Shown: positions 34,440-44,466, numbered from the stretch's first letter. The stretch: DNA of 64,000 nt from Shewanella sp. TC10 (GCF_009663145.1 NZ_VKHR01000005.1:36300-100299); one strand, 5' to 3'. Made by a program: numbers and translations. The notes: generated by a model from the letters alone, not told the origin.

Positions 34440-37328
34440 CTATCTTTTAGATTGATTTCTACTGCGTGCCAATAAGCCCAATATCATTAAGCTGAACCAG
34501 CCAACGCTACCGCCGCCACTGCTTCCACCACTGTCGACGCTCTCTTCGACATTGTCATTGGTAGAGCTAGTGGGAATAGTAAAGCTCACAGCATAAAGGT
34601 GCTGATTGCTTTTTTCATCCGTCACTGTAAGTAAAATGGTATAACTTCCATCTGCAGCGTAAGTATAATCTGCAGGGCTTTCACCCGTTACCGTATTACC
34701 ATCACCCATATCCCATGAATAGTTCAAATCCCCAAAGCCACCAGTGGTATTATTAGTTAATCGAACAGTCCTTTCATTATCACCCGAAATAGCAATATCA
34801 AAGTCGCCAGCAATCGATATAACAACCTCAACGATACGGCTGTAGGTTGCAGTCTCGCCCGTAGAATCGGTCACTGTTAATGTGACAACAAAACCGTCAG
34901 ACGAGCTATAGGTATGTGTGGGATTAGCAACCAAACTCGTTGCGTTGGCTTCACCAAAATCCCAAGCATAAGTGTAATCACCGTCGCCACCTTGCACGCT
35001 GGCAGTAAAGTCGACTTTATATTCGCTGACTACGGCGTCAAAACTTGCTTCAAGCGTTGTTTCAACAGGGGTGGTAATAACAGAGTTGCGTTTAAACTCG
35101 ACTGTTGCAGTATCACTATTAGTCGATTGTGCTGTGACGCTCATCGTTAAACCAAGTTCGCGAAGTTCAAGCCCTGACTGAGGCTGTAATGGCGAACTAT
35201 AATCTCGGCTGTCATCAAATAAACTGACATTACTTAAGTGAGCATCAGACTGATAAGTTGTTTGAGGATATAAACTAAAGCTGGCATCACGAATTTGCAC
35301 GTCAGTTGAACCATTACTGATTATGTTTTGATCAGCATCCACTAAGCCAATTAAGCCATAACCTGCATGTTCAGACACGTTATTGTCTTCATAGTTTTCG
35401 TTTTCAAGCCAAAGTAAAACACCCGGCTCATAGCCTATGTTTTCTAAGCCTTCATCAATACCTTGATAGTTACGTAGTTGCACAATATAACGTTGTGGTT
35501 GTCCAGGTAAGCTATCGTCAATTCGTGCAAAACCATCAAGAGCTACAGTACCAGCAGTTTCTGCACCGTCTTGGTAAACCACGCTAGCTTGGTGAGTAAG
35601 CGCAATATCATCAATGGTAATGCCGTAACCACCTACTGCTTCATCGGTAATATAGTTTATTTCAACTTGGACATTTTGACCTTCATATGCAGCTAAATCA
35701 TAAGTCAGTTCAACCCAAGAGTCGCTACCACTAGCTGAGCTGATGTCACTCGACAAACCTGAAATATAATGTGAAACCCCGCTATAAAGCGGATTAACCG
35801 CTGAGGTATGATTACCAGCAATTGCGACACCATTAATTAATACTTGGCTGTAATCATAGTCAACTTCGATATCCCAGTGAGCTTGAAAAGATAACAATAA
35901 AGGCACGCCAGTCGGCACATCGAGATTGAAGCTCATGGAATTGGTCATCATATGACCCTTACCAGAATGATATTGATATTCACCTGAAAGTGGCTTTTTA
36001 AACTCAATGGCAGCAGTCGGCAGTGCAATAGATAACTGATTCACTTCTTCAGTATTAACCGCAGATACTAGATCGACAGATAAGCCAGCTTCATCAATGT
36101 CTTCCCAGGCAATTGATTGCTCGTTAACCCAGTTGCCTTTATAGCGCTCTTGTAAATATGAACGAGCATATGGGCTAAAACCTGAAGGTCTGGTACCCGC
36201 AATATAGTTACCATTTGTCGCTTGCCCAACCCAAGAGCCACCCGACATTAAAGACCAGCTTCCCACAGGCGAACCTTCACCAACGCCACCAGAAGTATCA
36301 TATTCATCAGGTAAACCAAGATCATGACCAAACTCGTGAGTTATCACACCTGTCGCGGAATCAATCGGTTGTACGGTATAGCCATAGACCTTCATTGAAG
36401 TACCTGGCAAGGTGCTTCCAAATGAGCTTACGCCAACATAGTAACGATGTGACCAGATAGCATCAGTACCCAATACCCCACCACCGGCTTCTTCACCAAC
36501 GCTTGAATGAAACAGAACAATATGGTCAATGATGCCATCGGGCTCATCTAAATTACCGTTATTATTGATGTCATAAGGATCTTCAATATCATATTCAGCT
36601 AGCTCAGCCGCAGTCATTCCTGCCACCGCTTTGGTCACTGCTTCCATGACAAGCTCTGGAGCGGCTTTATCATTGTCGTTAAAATTAGCGTCGTTACCAC
36701 CATAATAAGCAGCATTATTATCAGCTGTAACCCAGCCTTTAACTTCACCGTTAAAGGTAAAGGTGTCACCTGATGCTTGCTTGAAATACTGGTAAGCGGT
36801 TTCTAAATTCTCACCATTTGGCCCTGCAAAACCTGACGTTGAAAACAAAATGTCTTCATAATGTTCCACAGAATAATTGTTGTAGTACATGCCAGTATCA
36901 GCAGCAGTCAGTCTATTATTGTCATAGGGCAAATCAGGGAAGTCGACTAACACCGCCAGTACGTTAACGCTCTTTGTAATATCGCTATCAGCAAAAGCAA
37001 CCACTGACGCTGCATTCTGTTGCTGCTTAGTACGAGCTATTTGTTCAACTCGTTTGGTTTGCTCAGCGGGTACCGCATGATTGTTACCACGGGCTTTGCT
37101 AGTATAGTTAGCAACTGCAATTTGTTTTTCTGCATCAGTTGCATCCGCACTTAATTCACCGCGTTTAGTAAGCCAATATACAATTTGGTCGGGGTTGATT
37201 ACCCCTGCATCTGCTGGTGATGTGTGCTTTAAAGGAGCAGCCCAAGAAGGTACGCTTAATATTGCCGCCAAAGTAAATGCTAAAGGAGTCATAACAGATA
37301 ATTGGGTTTGCATAGATTTAATAGCCAT
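34440..37328 (-). CDS. Secreted M6-family metalloprotease with PKD domains and GlyGly-CTERM
   Basis: This 962-residue protein resembles immune inhibitor A-type peptidases. Order: signal peptide (about 1-30), propeptide-like region (about 31-120), catalytic domain with zinc motif HEFGHDLGLPDEYD (331-344), two PKD-type beta domains near the C-terminus (WDFGEA and WDMGDG motifs), and a glycine/serine-rich GlyGly-CTERM anchor with hydrophobic helix and basic tail (about 930-962). GlyGly-CTERM proteins are known type II secretion substrates processed by rhombosortase. Residues 49-78 closely match part of the neighbouring lipoprotein. Confidence 0.92.
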   Translation of the reverse strand: MAIKSMQTQLSVMTPLAFTLAAILSVPSWAAPLKHTSPADAGVINPDQIVYWLTKRGELSADATDAEKQIAVANYTSKARGNNHAVPAEQTKRVEQIARTKQQQNAASVVAFADSDITKSVNVLAVLVDFPDLPYDNNRLTAADTGMYYNNYSVEHYEDILFSTSGFAGPNGENLETAYQYFKQASGDTFTFNGEVKGWVTADNNAAYYGGNDANFNDNDKAAPELVMEAVTKAVAGMTAAELAEYDIEDPYDINNNGNLDEPDGIIDHIVLFHSSVGEEAGGGVLGTDAIWSHRYYVGVSSFGSTLPGTSMKVYGYTVQPIDSATGVITHEFGHDLGLPDEYDTSGGVGEGSPVGSWSLMSGGSWVGQATNGNYIAGTRPSGFSPYARSYLQERYKGNWVNEQSIAWEDIDEAGLSVDLVSAVNTEEVNQLSIALPTAAIEFKKPLSGEYQYHSGKGHMMTNSMSFNLDVPTGVPLLLSFQAHWDIEVDYDYSQVLINGVAIAGNHTSAVNPLYSGVSHYISGLSSDISSASGSDSWVELTYDLAAYEGQNVQVEINYITDEAVGGYGITIDDIALTHQASVVYQDGAETAGTVALDGFARIDDSLPGQPQRYIVQLRNYQGIDEGLENIGYEPGVLLWLENENYEDNNVSEHAGYGLIGLVDADQNIISNGSTDVQIRDASFSLYPQTTYQSDAHLSNVSLFDDSRDYSSPLQPQSGLELRELGLTMSVTAQSTNSDTATVEFKRNSVITTPVETTLEASFDAVVSEYKVDFTASVQGGDGDYTYAWDFGEANATSLVANPTHTYSSSDGFVVTLTVTDSTGETATYSRIVEVVISIAGDFDIAISGDNERTVRLTNNTTGGFGDLNYSWDMGDGNTVTGESPADYTYAADGSYTILLTVTDEKSNQHLYAVSFTIPTSSTNDNVEESVDSGGSSGGGSVGWFSLMILGLLARSRNQSKR

Positions 37329-37330
37329 AA

Positions 37331-37600
37331 CTACTTCCCTTGTTTACATTTTTTGTAGGCATTGTTGCGTTTAGCGATGTATTCACTAATGACTGTTTGC
37401 TGCTGCGCCTCTGTCATCTCAGGTGTGATATCACCACGCTTAAGTAAATTGTTTCTTATCCCTTGAGTGTCAAGCAGAGGAGGCATTGCACCACACTGCA
37501 CCTTTGGAGGTTTCATATCTGTAGGTGAATTTTGCACTGCAGTCTGATGAGTGCACGCCAATAAAGAACCACTAAAAAGTATTGCTAAAATCCGTTTCAT
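37331..37600 (-). CDS. Small lipoprotein sharing a module with the adjacent M6 protease
   Basis: An 89-residue protein with a lipoprotein signal (lipobox LLAC, Cys16). Residues 48-77 (core LLKRGDITPEMTEAQQQ) align without gaps with residues 49-78 of the protease (core LTKRGELSADATDAEKQ), in a region likely to be its propeptide. It starts upstream and ends 2 bp before the protease start, so the two are co-transcribed. It could be an inhibitor or chaperone of the protease, which is inference. Two further cysteines (36 and 84) could form a disulfide. Confidence 0.82.
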   Translation of the reverse strand: MKRILAILFSGSLLACTHQTAVQNSPTDMKPPKVQCGAMPPLLDTQGIRNNLLKRGDITPEMTEAQQQTVISEYIAKRNNAYKKCKQGK

Positions 37601-37780
37601 TATTCAACTTACATCAGTATAGATTAACCGAACATTAACAGTTATCACTGATGAGTTACAATTCGTTTGTACGCATTTATCTCAAGATTTACAGCGTCAA
37701 TGTTTGCGTATGTAAACGATATCCATAAAGTGTGCTGAAAACATATATTTGGCAGCAAGTTAACCTCAAAAAATAAACAC

Positions 37781-37803
37781 AAAAAAGGCCGCGATTGCGG
37801 CCT
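37781..37803 (-). terminator. Intrinsic terminator downstream of the MarC gene
   Basis: On the minus strand AGGCCGC/GCGGCCT with a 4-nt loop followed by T residues. Confidence 0.88.
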
Positions 37804-37843
37804 AAATATACGAAAAATGCCCTAACAGGGATCATTTATGTGT

Positions 37844-38437
37844 TTATGCAGTACTTTTCATATAACTCGAAACACCATCGAGGAACATTTGTACCGAAAT
37901 CATTACCAGTACCATTCCCATTAGCCGCTCTACAGCAGTCAGGCCTTTTTCTCCGAGTATGCGTGTAAACACTTTATAAAATAGCAGTATGATTGCACTC
38001 ACTCCCCAAGCGGCAAAAAGCGCAATTGTCCAATCAGCCATCCGAGAGCTATCACTATGGGCAAGTAAAATGAGTGCGGCTAACACAGATGGACCAGCCA
38101 TTAGCGGAATCGCCATTGGCACAATAAATGGTTCCTCACCCGCTGCAAGTCCCACTACGCCACCTGGTTGCGGAAATATCATCTTAATCGCGATTAAAAA
38201 TAAGATAATCCCACCGGCAATGCTAACTGACTCTTGGCGTAAATTTAGGAAGTTTAGAATAGCTTCGCCAGCAAATAGAAACAGCAGCATAATAGCGAGC
38301 GCAATCAATAACTCACGAATAAGCACTCGACGACGTTTTTTAGGTTCGATATGTCTCAAAATTGAGGCAAATATCGGTAAATTCCCTAAAGGGTCCATGA
38401 TCAAAAATAACATCACGGCTGCTGAAAATATATCCAT
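37844..38437 (-). CDS. MarC/YhgN-family inner membrane protein
   Basis: A protein of about 197 residues and six hydrophobic helices, strongly resembling E. coli YhgN, with LIMDPLGNLPIF near the N-terminus and VSIAGGIILFLIAIKMIFP in the middle. The start at MDIFSAAVMLF matches the usual family N-terminus; the longer frame adds nine residues. MarC proteins were once linked to antibiotic resistance, but their transport function is unproven. Confidence 0.9.
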   Translation of the reverse strand: MDIFSAAVMLFLIMDPLGNLPIFASILRHIEPKKRRRVLIRELLIALAIMLLFLFAGEAILNFLNLRQESVSIAGGIILFLIAIKMIFPQPGGVVGLAAGEEPFIVPMAIPLMAGPSVLAALILLAHSDSSRMADWTIALFAAWGVSAIILLFYKVFTRILGEKGLTAVERLMGMVLVMISVQMFLDGVSSYMKSTA

Positions 38438-38614
38438 TACATTTATTCTATTAATGATTAACAAAGAAGCGCTATTGTATACTTAATACCGCCATTTAGC
38501 AGGTATGAGCAGTTTAATTTATGTATTTTATCTCACGCTTTACCGTGTAAATTATCATGATGATGAATAATCAGGCTCAGCAAGTATTAAGTTAAATGGA
38601 ATACTAGGATATAC

Positions 38615-40213
38615 TTGATTGTTTTTTCCCGTTTCTTAGATTCTTTGGATTTCATGCTCTATCTAGTCGCTAGTTGTATCGCACTTTTATTCGGACCGCT
38701 TTTTTATCGCTACTTCTCATCGGGAAGTGGGCTACAAAAAGGCCTGGATGGATTTATCTTCGTCTCTTTAGGCGGATTAGTCCTTATCCACATTTTGCCC
38801 GAATTACTTCAGCATGGCGGGATCCTCACCTTATTATTTGTGGTTTTAGGCCTTTGGGGGCCTACTGCCAGCGAACGCTTGTTCCACCGTTACTCGGATA
38901 TTACCCATAACGTCACCTTAACCTTAGGAATTGGCGGGCTACTGCTGCATACCATCACCGATGGCGGTGCAATGGTAATAGCGCAACAAGAAGATACCTC
39001 TATTTTACTCGCTCTTGGGGTCATCATGCATCGCTTACCAGTAGGCGTAGCAATTTGGTGGCTACTCAAACCTCAAGTAGGTACCCGATGGGCTAGCGCT
39101 GTACTTGCTGCCATGATGGTATTAACAGGTGTAGGCTACTTTGCTGGCGAGCAGCTTCTGCAACACATCAGTATCGACAATACCGTTTACCTACAAGCTT
39201 TTGTAACCGGATCAATCTTGCATGTTGTCTTACACCAGCCCCATGGTAACTCCGATGATGATCAACAAGGGCGTTACCAATATCAAGCTGGGATCGGTAG
39301 TTTGTTTGGCGTTGGGTTACTTGCGTTATTATTGCTTTTTGATACTGGCGGGCATGACCATTCCCATAGTCATGGTTCGGAGCAGTTTCTAACATGGTTA
39401 CTGACCGTTTCACCTGTTCTAATCATAAGCTATTTAGTTGCTACTGCTCGGTTTAAAATGGGTTTATCACCGCAAAATCACAGCTTAGCGAGTCGCTGGT
39501 TGCAACGTCTTGCTGGTCCTGAAGCATTATTTATCACTTTGCTATTGCTAGGCCCTTGGTTTGCATTGTATCAAGCAATAGGTTTGCTATTTGTCGGCGC
39601 ATTATTGAGCCTTGGAAAAGTTGAGCTGACAGATCCCCATGAGAATTTACCGACATCAAGTTGGCGCTTTGGCTTTGCTCATCTTGTAGATAGAAGCGCA
39701 CCTTGGGTTGCTTTAAGCCTTATTTTGGCTAATTTAATTGGTCATCCATCAGTGCACTTCGAACACCCTGTACTGCAAGTGATGATACTGATAGCTGTAT
39801 TTTTACCAATGCGTTTTTGTAACCTTGGCGCAGCAGTGTTAGCTCTGTCTTTAGCCTATAGTGGCTGGAGCAATGTAGCAGTGGCCTTTGTTTTAATTGC
39901 GGCGCCAGTGCTTAGCATCAGTCAGCTCAAGTTAATGAATTGGCCAATGAGAGTGGCTTTATCTGCAGTATTGGCAATCGCATTGTTGCTTGCTTATTAC
40001 TTATTAGGCGAGTGGCATCAAGTATTAACCTTGCCTAACAGCGTGAATATTGCCGCAGCAGTGATTGTTGGCTTGATCTTTAGTGCCAGTTTATTACGCT
40101 TAGGGCCAAGAAAATTCCTTAGTCGACTACTGATAAAGTTGAAAGGTCACAGTCATGAACACGATCACACTCACGATCATGGCCATAGCGATAGCCACAA
40201 GCACCATCATTAA
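38615..40213 (+). CDS. ZIP-like metal transporter with C-terminal extension and His-rich tail
   Basis: A 532-residue protein with about 14 hydrophobic segments. The first half has ZIP-type features: LGGLVLIHILPEL, LLLHTITDGGAMV (metal-site histidine and aspartate) and HRLPVGVAIWWLL. A histidine-rich loop (GGHDHSHSHG) separates it from a second half of about 250 residues with several helices not recognised as ZIP, and the protein ends in a second histidine cluster. The TTG start has AGGA upstream; an ATG 13 codons in is an alternative. Probable zinc or other divalent metal transport; direction unknown. Confidence 0.75.
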   Translation: MIVFSRFLDSLDFMLYLVASCIALLFGPLFYRYFSSGSGLQKGLDGFIFVSLGGLVLIHILPELLQHGGILTLLFVVLGLWGPTASERLFHRYSDITHNVTLTLGIGGLLLHTITDGGAMVIAQQEDTSILLALGVIMHRLPVGVAIWWLLKPQVGTRWASAVLAAMMVLTGVGYFAGEQLLQHISIDNTVYLQAFVTGSILHVVLHQPHGNSDDDQQGRYQYQAGIGSLFGVGLLALLLLFDTGGHDHSHSHGSEQFLTWLLTVSPVLIISYLVATARFKMGLSPQNHSLASRWLQRLAGPEALFITLLLLGPWFALYQAIGLLFVGALLSLGKVELTDPHENLPTSSWRFGFAHLVDRSAPWVALSLILANLIGHPSVHFEHPVLQVMILIAVFLPMRFCNLGAAVLALSLAYSGWSNVAVAFVLIAAPVLSISQLKLMNWPMRVALSAVLAIALLLAYYLLGEWHQVLTLPNSVNIAAAVIVGLIFSASLLRLGPRKFLSRLLIKLKGHSHEHDHTHDHGHSDSHKHHH

Positions 40214-40411
40214 AGCCGATGACATTTCGCGTTGTCGCAATTAACCTTGCGACAACGCTCTGCTCTCCATTTAATAATAACCGCAACTTATAGACTTATA
40301 GCTCCAGAAACCAGTGCCTGAAACTAGCACCTGAAACCGATTACCCCTCTCCCATACTTAGCCGATAAGTTTTAGGTTATGATGTTTTATCATCCTATGC
40401 TGGTAGAGCTT

Positions 40412-41200
40412 ATGTGCATCTTATTTATCGCTGTCGACATGCATCCCAAATGGCCTTTGATCGTCTGTGCTAACCGAGATGAGTTTCATCACCGCCCTAC
40501 TGACCCCGCCCACTTCTGGCCTGTCATGCCCAATTCAGCTGAGCAAGCTAACTTTTCATCACAAGTCCTTGCTGGCAAAGATTTACAAGCAGGTGGCACT
40601 TGGTTGGGGATAAATAAATTGGGGCAGTTTTCGGCACTGACCAACATCCGTAATCTATCCGATAACGAAGGTATGCGCAGCCGCGGCGAATTAGTTCTAA
40701 AAGCATTAGCAAACGACGGCAGCTTAACCGAGCAATGGCTTAAGCAACACTGCAACAACTACGGCTCATTCAATTTGGTGTATCAGCAAAATGAGAAATT
40801 ATGGTGTTTTAACAGCGCAACAGCTGAAAACTTACCATTAGAAAAGGGCTTTCACGCGGTCAGTAACGGTGCATTAGATGATGTTTGGCCTAAAATGGCC
40901 AAGGGGCAACAAGCTTTAGAGCAACATGTTTTAAGTCATACAGAGCCTGATGTAGAAGAAATGCTGGCGTTAATGCGTGATGAGTCTGAAGCTGACGATA
41001 CTAGCCTACCCAATACAGGGATTGGTCTCGAATGGGAAAGGTTACTTTCTGCGATTTTTATCAAACACCCAGAGTATGGCACTCGCTCAACCAGTATTGT
41101 AATGCAGGATGTTCAAGGCAATATTGAATTTACCGAGGTGCGTTACGATGGTAAAGCAAGGAATTTAGGGCAACAACGATTCAGTATTAAAGCTGAATAG
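40412..41200 (+). CDS. NRDE-family (TANGO2-like) protein
   Basis: The mature start MCILFIAVD and the CANRDEF motif identify the family, whose second residue cysteine resembles an N-terminal nucleophile. GTWLGINKLGQFSALTN and TRSTSIVMQD are further family segments. The protein has about 262 residues from this start; an in-frame ATG 33 bp upstream is disfavoured because it would bury the cysteine. Eukaryotic TANGO2 is linked to heme or lipid handling; the bacterial role is unclear. Confidence 0.88.
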   Translation: MCILFIAVDMHPKWPLIVCANRDEFHHRPTDPAHFWPVMPNSAEQANFSSQVLAGKDLQAGGTWLGINKLGQFSALTNIRNLSDNEGMRSRGELVLKALANDGSLTEQWLKQHCNNYGSFNLVYQQNEKLWCFNSATAENLPLEKGFHAVSNGALDDVWPKMAKGQQALEQHVLSHTEPDVEEMLALMRDESEADDTSLPNTGIGLEWERLLSAIFIKHPEYGTRSTSIVMQDVQGNIEFTEVRYDGKARNLGQQRFSIKAE

Positions 41201-41233
41201 CACTTGCCCTAAAGATCGTATTTATTCACTGAA

Positions 41234-42043
41234 TTAATCAGAAGAATGATCGTGGGTAATAACCCATTTGTCGTCAATGCGTTCAATTAACAGCGTAAAT
41301 ACACCACTTGGTTTGTCTTTCGCACGCTCTAATGCCCAGCGTCCAACGACTAACGCTGAGTAGTTACTCAACATTTTGATTTCACGTACATTAAAGCTGA
41401 GTTTTCCCATACGCTGCGAAGTTGGGTAACTGCGTTTATAGCTGGCTAATATTGAGTCCCAACCATAGTTGTACTTACCATTTGATACAAAACGCAGCTT
41501 GTCGCTTTTCCAATAACCTTCCATGTAAGCTTCGATATCACCGCTATTCCATGCCTTTTCTTGATTTGAGATCACTGAACGAATTCGGTCTGTGGGAATG
41601 GCGCTGTCAGCATTAACTTCATCTAACGAAATTGGCGCAGCATCCTCAGGATTAATATCAACGGCAGCAACCGGTGTGACTGGTGTAAATGTATCAGGTT
41701 GCTTTTTGACTTCCTCGGCCGTGCTATTTACCACATCTGTCACACTGGCATTCTCAGGTTTATCAGGGGCGGCTGAGCTTGAAGCCTGAGCATTAGCATT
41801 AGCATTAGCAGCGACAGGATTAATTGACCCCAGTTCAACTTTCTCAGCAGATACTGGCTTTAGCGGTACTGATTTTAATGCTTGTTCAGTTACTGTTTCT
41901 GCTGATTGCTCATTAGTTGGTGCTACAGTGGAGTCAGCTTTTTCAGTCAGCGTTTCACTGATTTGGTTATTATCAGCTGCAATGCTCACCATTGAAAATA
42001 ACAGGCAAAATACGCTAATACCGATTGTTGTAAGGTGCTTCAC
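41234..42043 (-). CDS. Exported protein with C-terminal DUF4440/NTF2-like domain
   Basis: A 269-residue protein with a signal peptide (ending SIAA), a low-complexity alanine/valine/proline/glutamate-rich region (about 25-150, containing ANANANA) and a C-terminal NTF2-like domain of about 115 residues (KAWNSGDIEAYMEGYWKS, ALVVGRWALE, FTLLIERIDDKWVITHDHSS). Such domains often bind small molecules or act as isomerases. The exact role is unknown; probably periplasmic. Confidence 0.8.
   Translation of the reverse strand: MKHLTTIGISVFCLLFSMVSIAADNNQISETLTEKADSTVAPTNEQSAETVTEQALKSVPLKPVSAEKVELGSINPVAANANANAQASSSAAPDKPENASVTDVVNSTAEEVKKQPDTFTPVTPVAAVDINPEDAAPISLDEVNADSAIPTDRIRSVISNQEKAWNSGDIEAYMEGYWKSDKLRFVSNGKYNYGWDSILASYKRSYPTSQRMGKLSFNVREIKMLSNYSALVVGRWALERAKDKPSGVFTLLIERIDDKWVITHDHSSD
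41790..41810. repeat. Short GCATTA tandem repeat inside the DUF4440 gene
   Basis: Three and a half copies of GCATTA encode the ANANANA stretch. The 6-bp unit would change length without breaking the reading frame. Confidence 0.7.
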
Positions 42044-42317
42044 ACACTCTCCTTGCTGATTGCGTCTTAATTTCCCAATAAGAAATATAAAATTGGTACT
42101 TTTGTATTACGGCAATGAATACGATAGGTTAGTTAATTATCGCAGCATTGGCGTGTAAACTTGGTTTATAGATCTGACATTTTACTTGTCGCTCGTCACT
42201 GTACCAAAGCAATATTATTTAGCTATTAACACTGGTTTAAATAATATTCGTAAAATATTTCATTATCTTATCGTTAGATTCTAGCGTATCAGATTTAAAT
42301 AAACTGGAAAATGATCC

Positions 42318-42890
42318 ATGTTTGGTAAAATTAGCTTATGGCTTCTTAAAATAATGGGCTGGCAGTTTGAGGGCAACGTATCTGCTGATGGACAGTTCAT
42401 CATGGTTGTTGGACCTCATACTAGCAACTGGGACTTTATCATTGGCATTATTGCCCGCTCAGCATTGGGAATGAACATCCACTTTTTGGGTAAACATCAA
42501 TTGTTTATTCCACCTTGGGGCTGGTTTTTCAAATGGTTAGGCGGCAGCCCAGTTGATCGCAGAAAAAACAATAATATGGTCGATGCAGCGGTGCAGCTTT
42601 TTGAAACCAATAGTCAGTACAAATTGGCTTTAGCACCTGAAGGAACCCGCAGTGCAGTCACTCGCTGGAAAACCGGCTTCTATCATATTGCTGTCAAAGC
42701 TAAGGTCCCCATTGTCACCGTTGGACTCGACTTCGCTCGTAAAACCATTGTCCTCAATACACCTATGAATACCAGTGATGATATGACCACAGATATGAAC
42801 GCGATAATGGACTTTTTCCGTGGCATAACAGGTCATCACCCTAAGGTGATTCCTGCATATGAGCCTGCCAAAATTAAAAAGCCAAACTAA
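42318..42890 (+). CDS. PlsC-like acyltransferase
   Basis: A 190-residue protein with the acyltransferase HX4D motif (HTSNWD), the substrate motif PEGTRS and the later VPIVTVGLDF. It is shorter than E. coli PlsC and lacks clear N-terminal membrane helices. Similar short proteins act on lysophospholipids or other acyl acceptors, so the acceptor is not certain. Confidence 0.88.
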   Translation: MFGKISLWLLKIMGWQFEGNVSADGQFIMVVGPHTSNWDFIIGIIARSALGMNIHFLGKHQLFIPPWGWFFKWLGGSPVDRRKNNNMVDAAVQLFETNSQYKLALAPEGTRSAVTRWKTGFYHIAVKAKVPIVTVGLDFARKTIVLNTPMNTSDDMTTDMNAIMDFFRGITGHHPKVIPAYEPAKIKKPN

Positions 42891-42896
42891 ATCGGC

Positions 42897-44165
42897 TTAG
42901 TGAACCTCAGGACCACTTTTAATACTGCGGATATCATTGCCCGTTGGGTTTTGAAATGCTTTTAAGCCAAACTCTGGCAAAATGGCAAACACATGGTCAA
43001 AAATATCGGCCTGTATTCCTTCATAAAATGCCCAACGAGTATCATTAGTAAACACATACAATTCAATAGGTAAGCCTTGAGTTGTAGGTGCAAGCTGACG
43101 AACCATTAGGGTCATGTCTGTATGTAGCTTATTGTTGTTTTTTAGGTAAGCTTCTAAATAAGCCCTGAATGTACCGATATTAGTCATACGACGACCATTA
43201 ACAGGCATATCAAAATCACTCACTTGTTCATTTGAATGAGTGATTTCAGAGATTATCTTAGGGAAATAATCTTTAAGGTAATTGACCTTCGATAGTCGAG
43301 TCACTTCGTCATCAGATAAAAAGTGAATGCTATTCACATCGATATTAATAGAACGTTTTATCCGACGTCCGCCCTTTTCAGACATGCCTCGCCAGTTTTT
43401 AAAAGCATCTGATACCAGAGCGTAGGCAGGGATCATCGTAATGGTGTTGTCCCAATTACGCACTTTAACTGTATTGAGTGACACTTCATCCACAGCACCA
43501 TCAGCGCCGTATTTATCCATCTGGATCCAATCGCCCTTACTGACCATGCGGTTAGCCGCTAATTGAATACCTGCAACAAAGCCTAAAATAGTGTCTCTGA
43601 ATACCAACATCACTAAACCGGTTGCGACACCCAAGCCACTTAAAAAGTAAACTGGTGATTGCTCAGCAAGTACAGATACAGAAATAATCGCTCCGATGAA
43701 AAACAGGAACAACTTAGTTAATTGCACAAAGCTTTTCACAGGTAAACGGCGGCTAATGAGTTTTACATCAGCAATTTCGTTCACCGCATCAAGGCCGGCA
43801 TAACATGCACGGATGATAAATATCACCACCATGACACTTAAGCCTCGGTCCAGAATAACTCCCAAGAGTTCTTGATGGGTTAACACAATCGGCACTAATA
43901 GATCGAGAATAATGGCTGGTACTAATAAGGCGAGCTTTTCTAGCACACCGTAACGCATGAAAATATCATCCCAAGTCACGGTGGACTTGCGAATAACGGC
44001 ATTGACGGCTTTAACGAATACTTTTTTGGTAATGTAATACGCAATCGTTGCGATCACTAAACTGGCGAATAGCAAGATAGAGGTCGCCACACCATCAGAT
44101 GGCTGACTATTCACTCCAACTTCTAACAACCACTGAGAAATATCTGCGCGTAATTCGTTATCCAC
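42897..44165 (-). CDS. MscS-family mechanosensitive channel, YbdG-like
   Basis: A 422-residue protein with five hydrophobic helices in the first half. The MscS pore and beta region begins about residue 180 (GLGVATGLVMLVFRDTILGFVAGIQLAAN), then GDWIQMDKYGADGAVDEVSLNTVKVRNWDNTI. The extended cytoplasmic part matches YbdG/MscM-type channels rather than short MscS. It would protect cells from osmotic downshock. A 15-bp repeat array lies in its upstream region. Confidence 0.9.
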   Translation of the reverse strand: MDNELRADISQWLLEVGVNSQPSDGVATSILLFASLVIATIAYYITKKVFVKAVNAVIRKSTVTWDDIFMRYGVLEKLALLVPAIILDLLVPIVLTHQELLGVILDRGLSVMVVIFIIRACYAGLDAVNEIADVKLISRRLPVKSFVQLTKLFLFFIGAIISVSVLAEQSPVYFLSGLGVATGLVMLVFRDTILGFVAGIQLAANRMVSKGDWIQMDKYGADGAVDEVSLNTVKVRNWDNTITMIPAYALVSDAFKNWRGMSEKGGRRIKRSINIDVNSIHFLSDDEVTRLSKVNYLKDYFPKIISEITHSNEQVSDFDMPVNGRRMTNIGTFRAYLEAYLKNNNKLHTDMTLMVRQLAPTTQGLPIELYVFTNDTRWAFYEGIQADIFDHVFAILPEFGLKAFQNPTGNDIRSIKSGPEVH

Positions 44166-44182
44166 TCTTTATTCCTTATTTA

Positions 44183-44270
44183 CCTAACCTTAAATGGCCA
44201 AGCTAATGCACCTAAACTTAAGCGTTCTACATTTAAGCGACCTAAACTTAAACGGCCTAAAATCATTGGC
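44183..44270. repeat. Imperfect 15-bp tandem repeats upstream of the mscS-like gene
   Basis: Units start at 44183, 44211, 44226, 44241 and 44256, with consensus near CCTAAACTTAAGCGG; the first is separated by 13 bp. Three contiguous units are exactly 15 bp. They sit 18-105 bp before the channel start, so they are in its leader or promoter. Confidence 0.7.
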
Positions 44271-44466
44271 TAAGATAGCATATTTATTGTTTTAAACGAT
44301 GACATTCAATTATATGACAAAAACTCAGTAAGCCACCCACCGACATAAAACAATCCCATAACATCAGGGGATCATTCAGCGACTTCGATAGCAAAAACAC
44401 GAGCAAATATTGACCTCTGATTTTCAAACCCTAACAATAGCGCCATCCAACCAGGTAGAGGTATTC

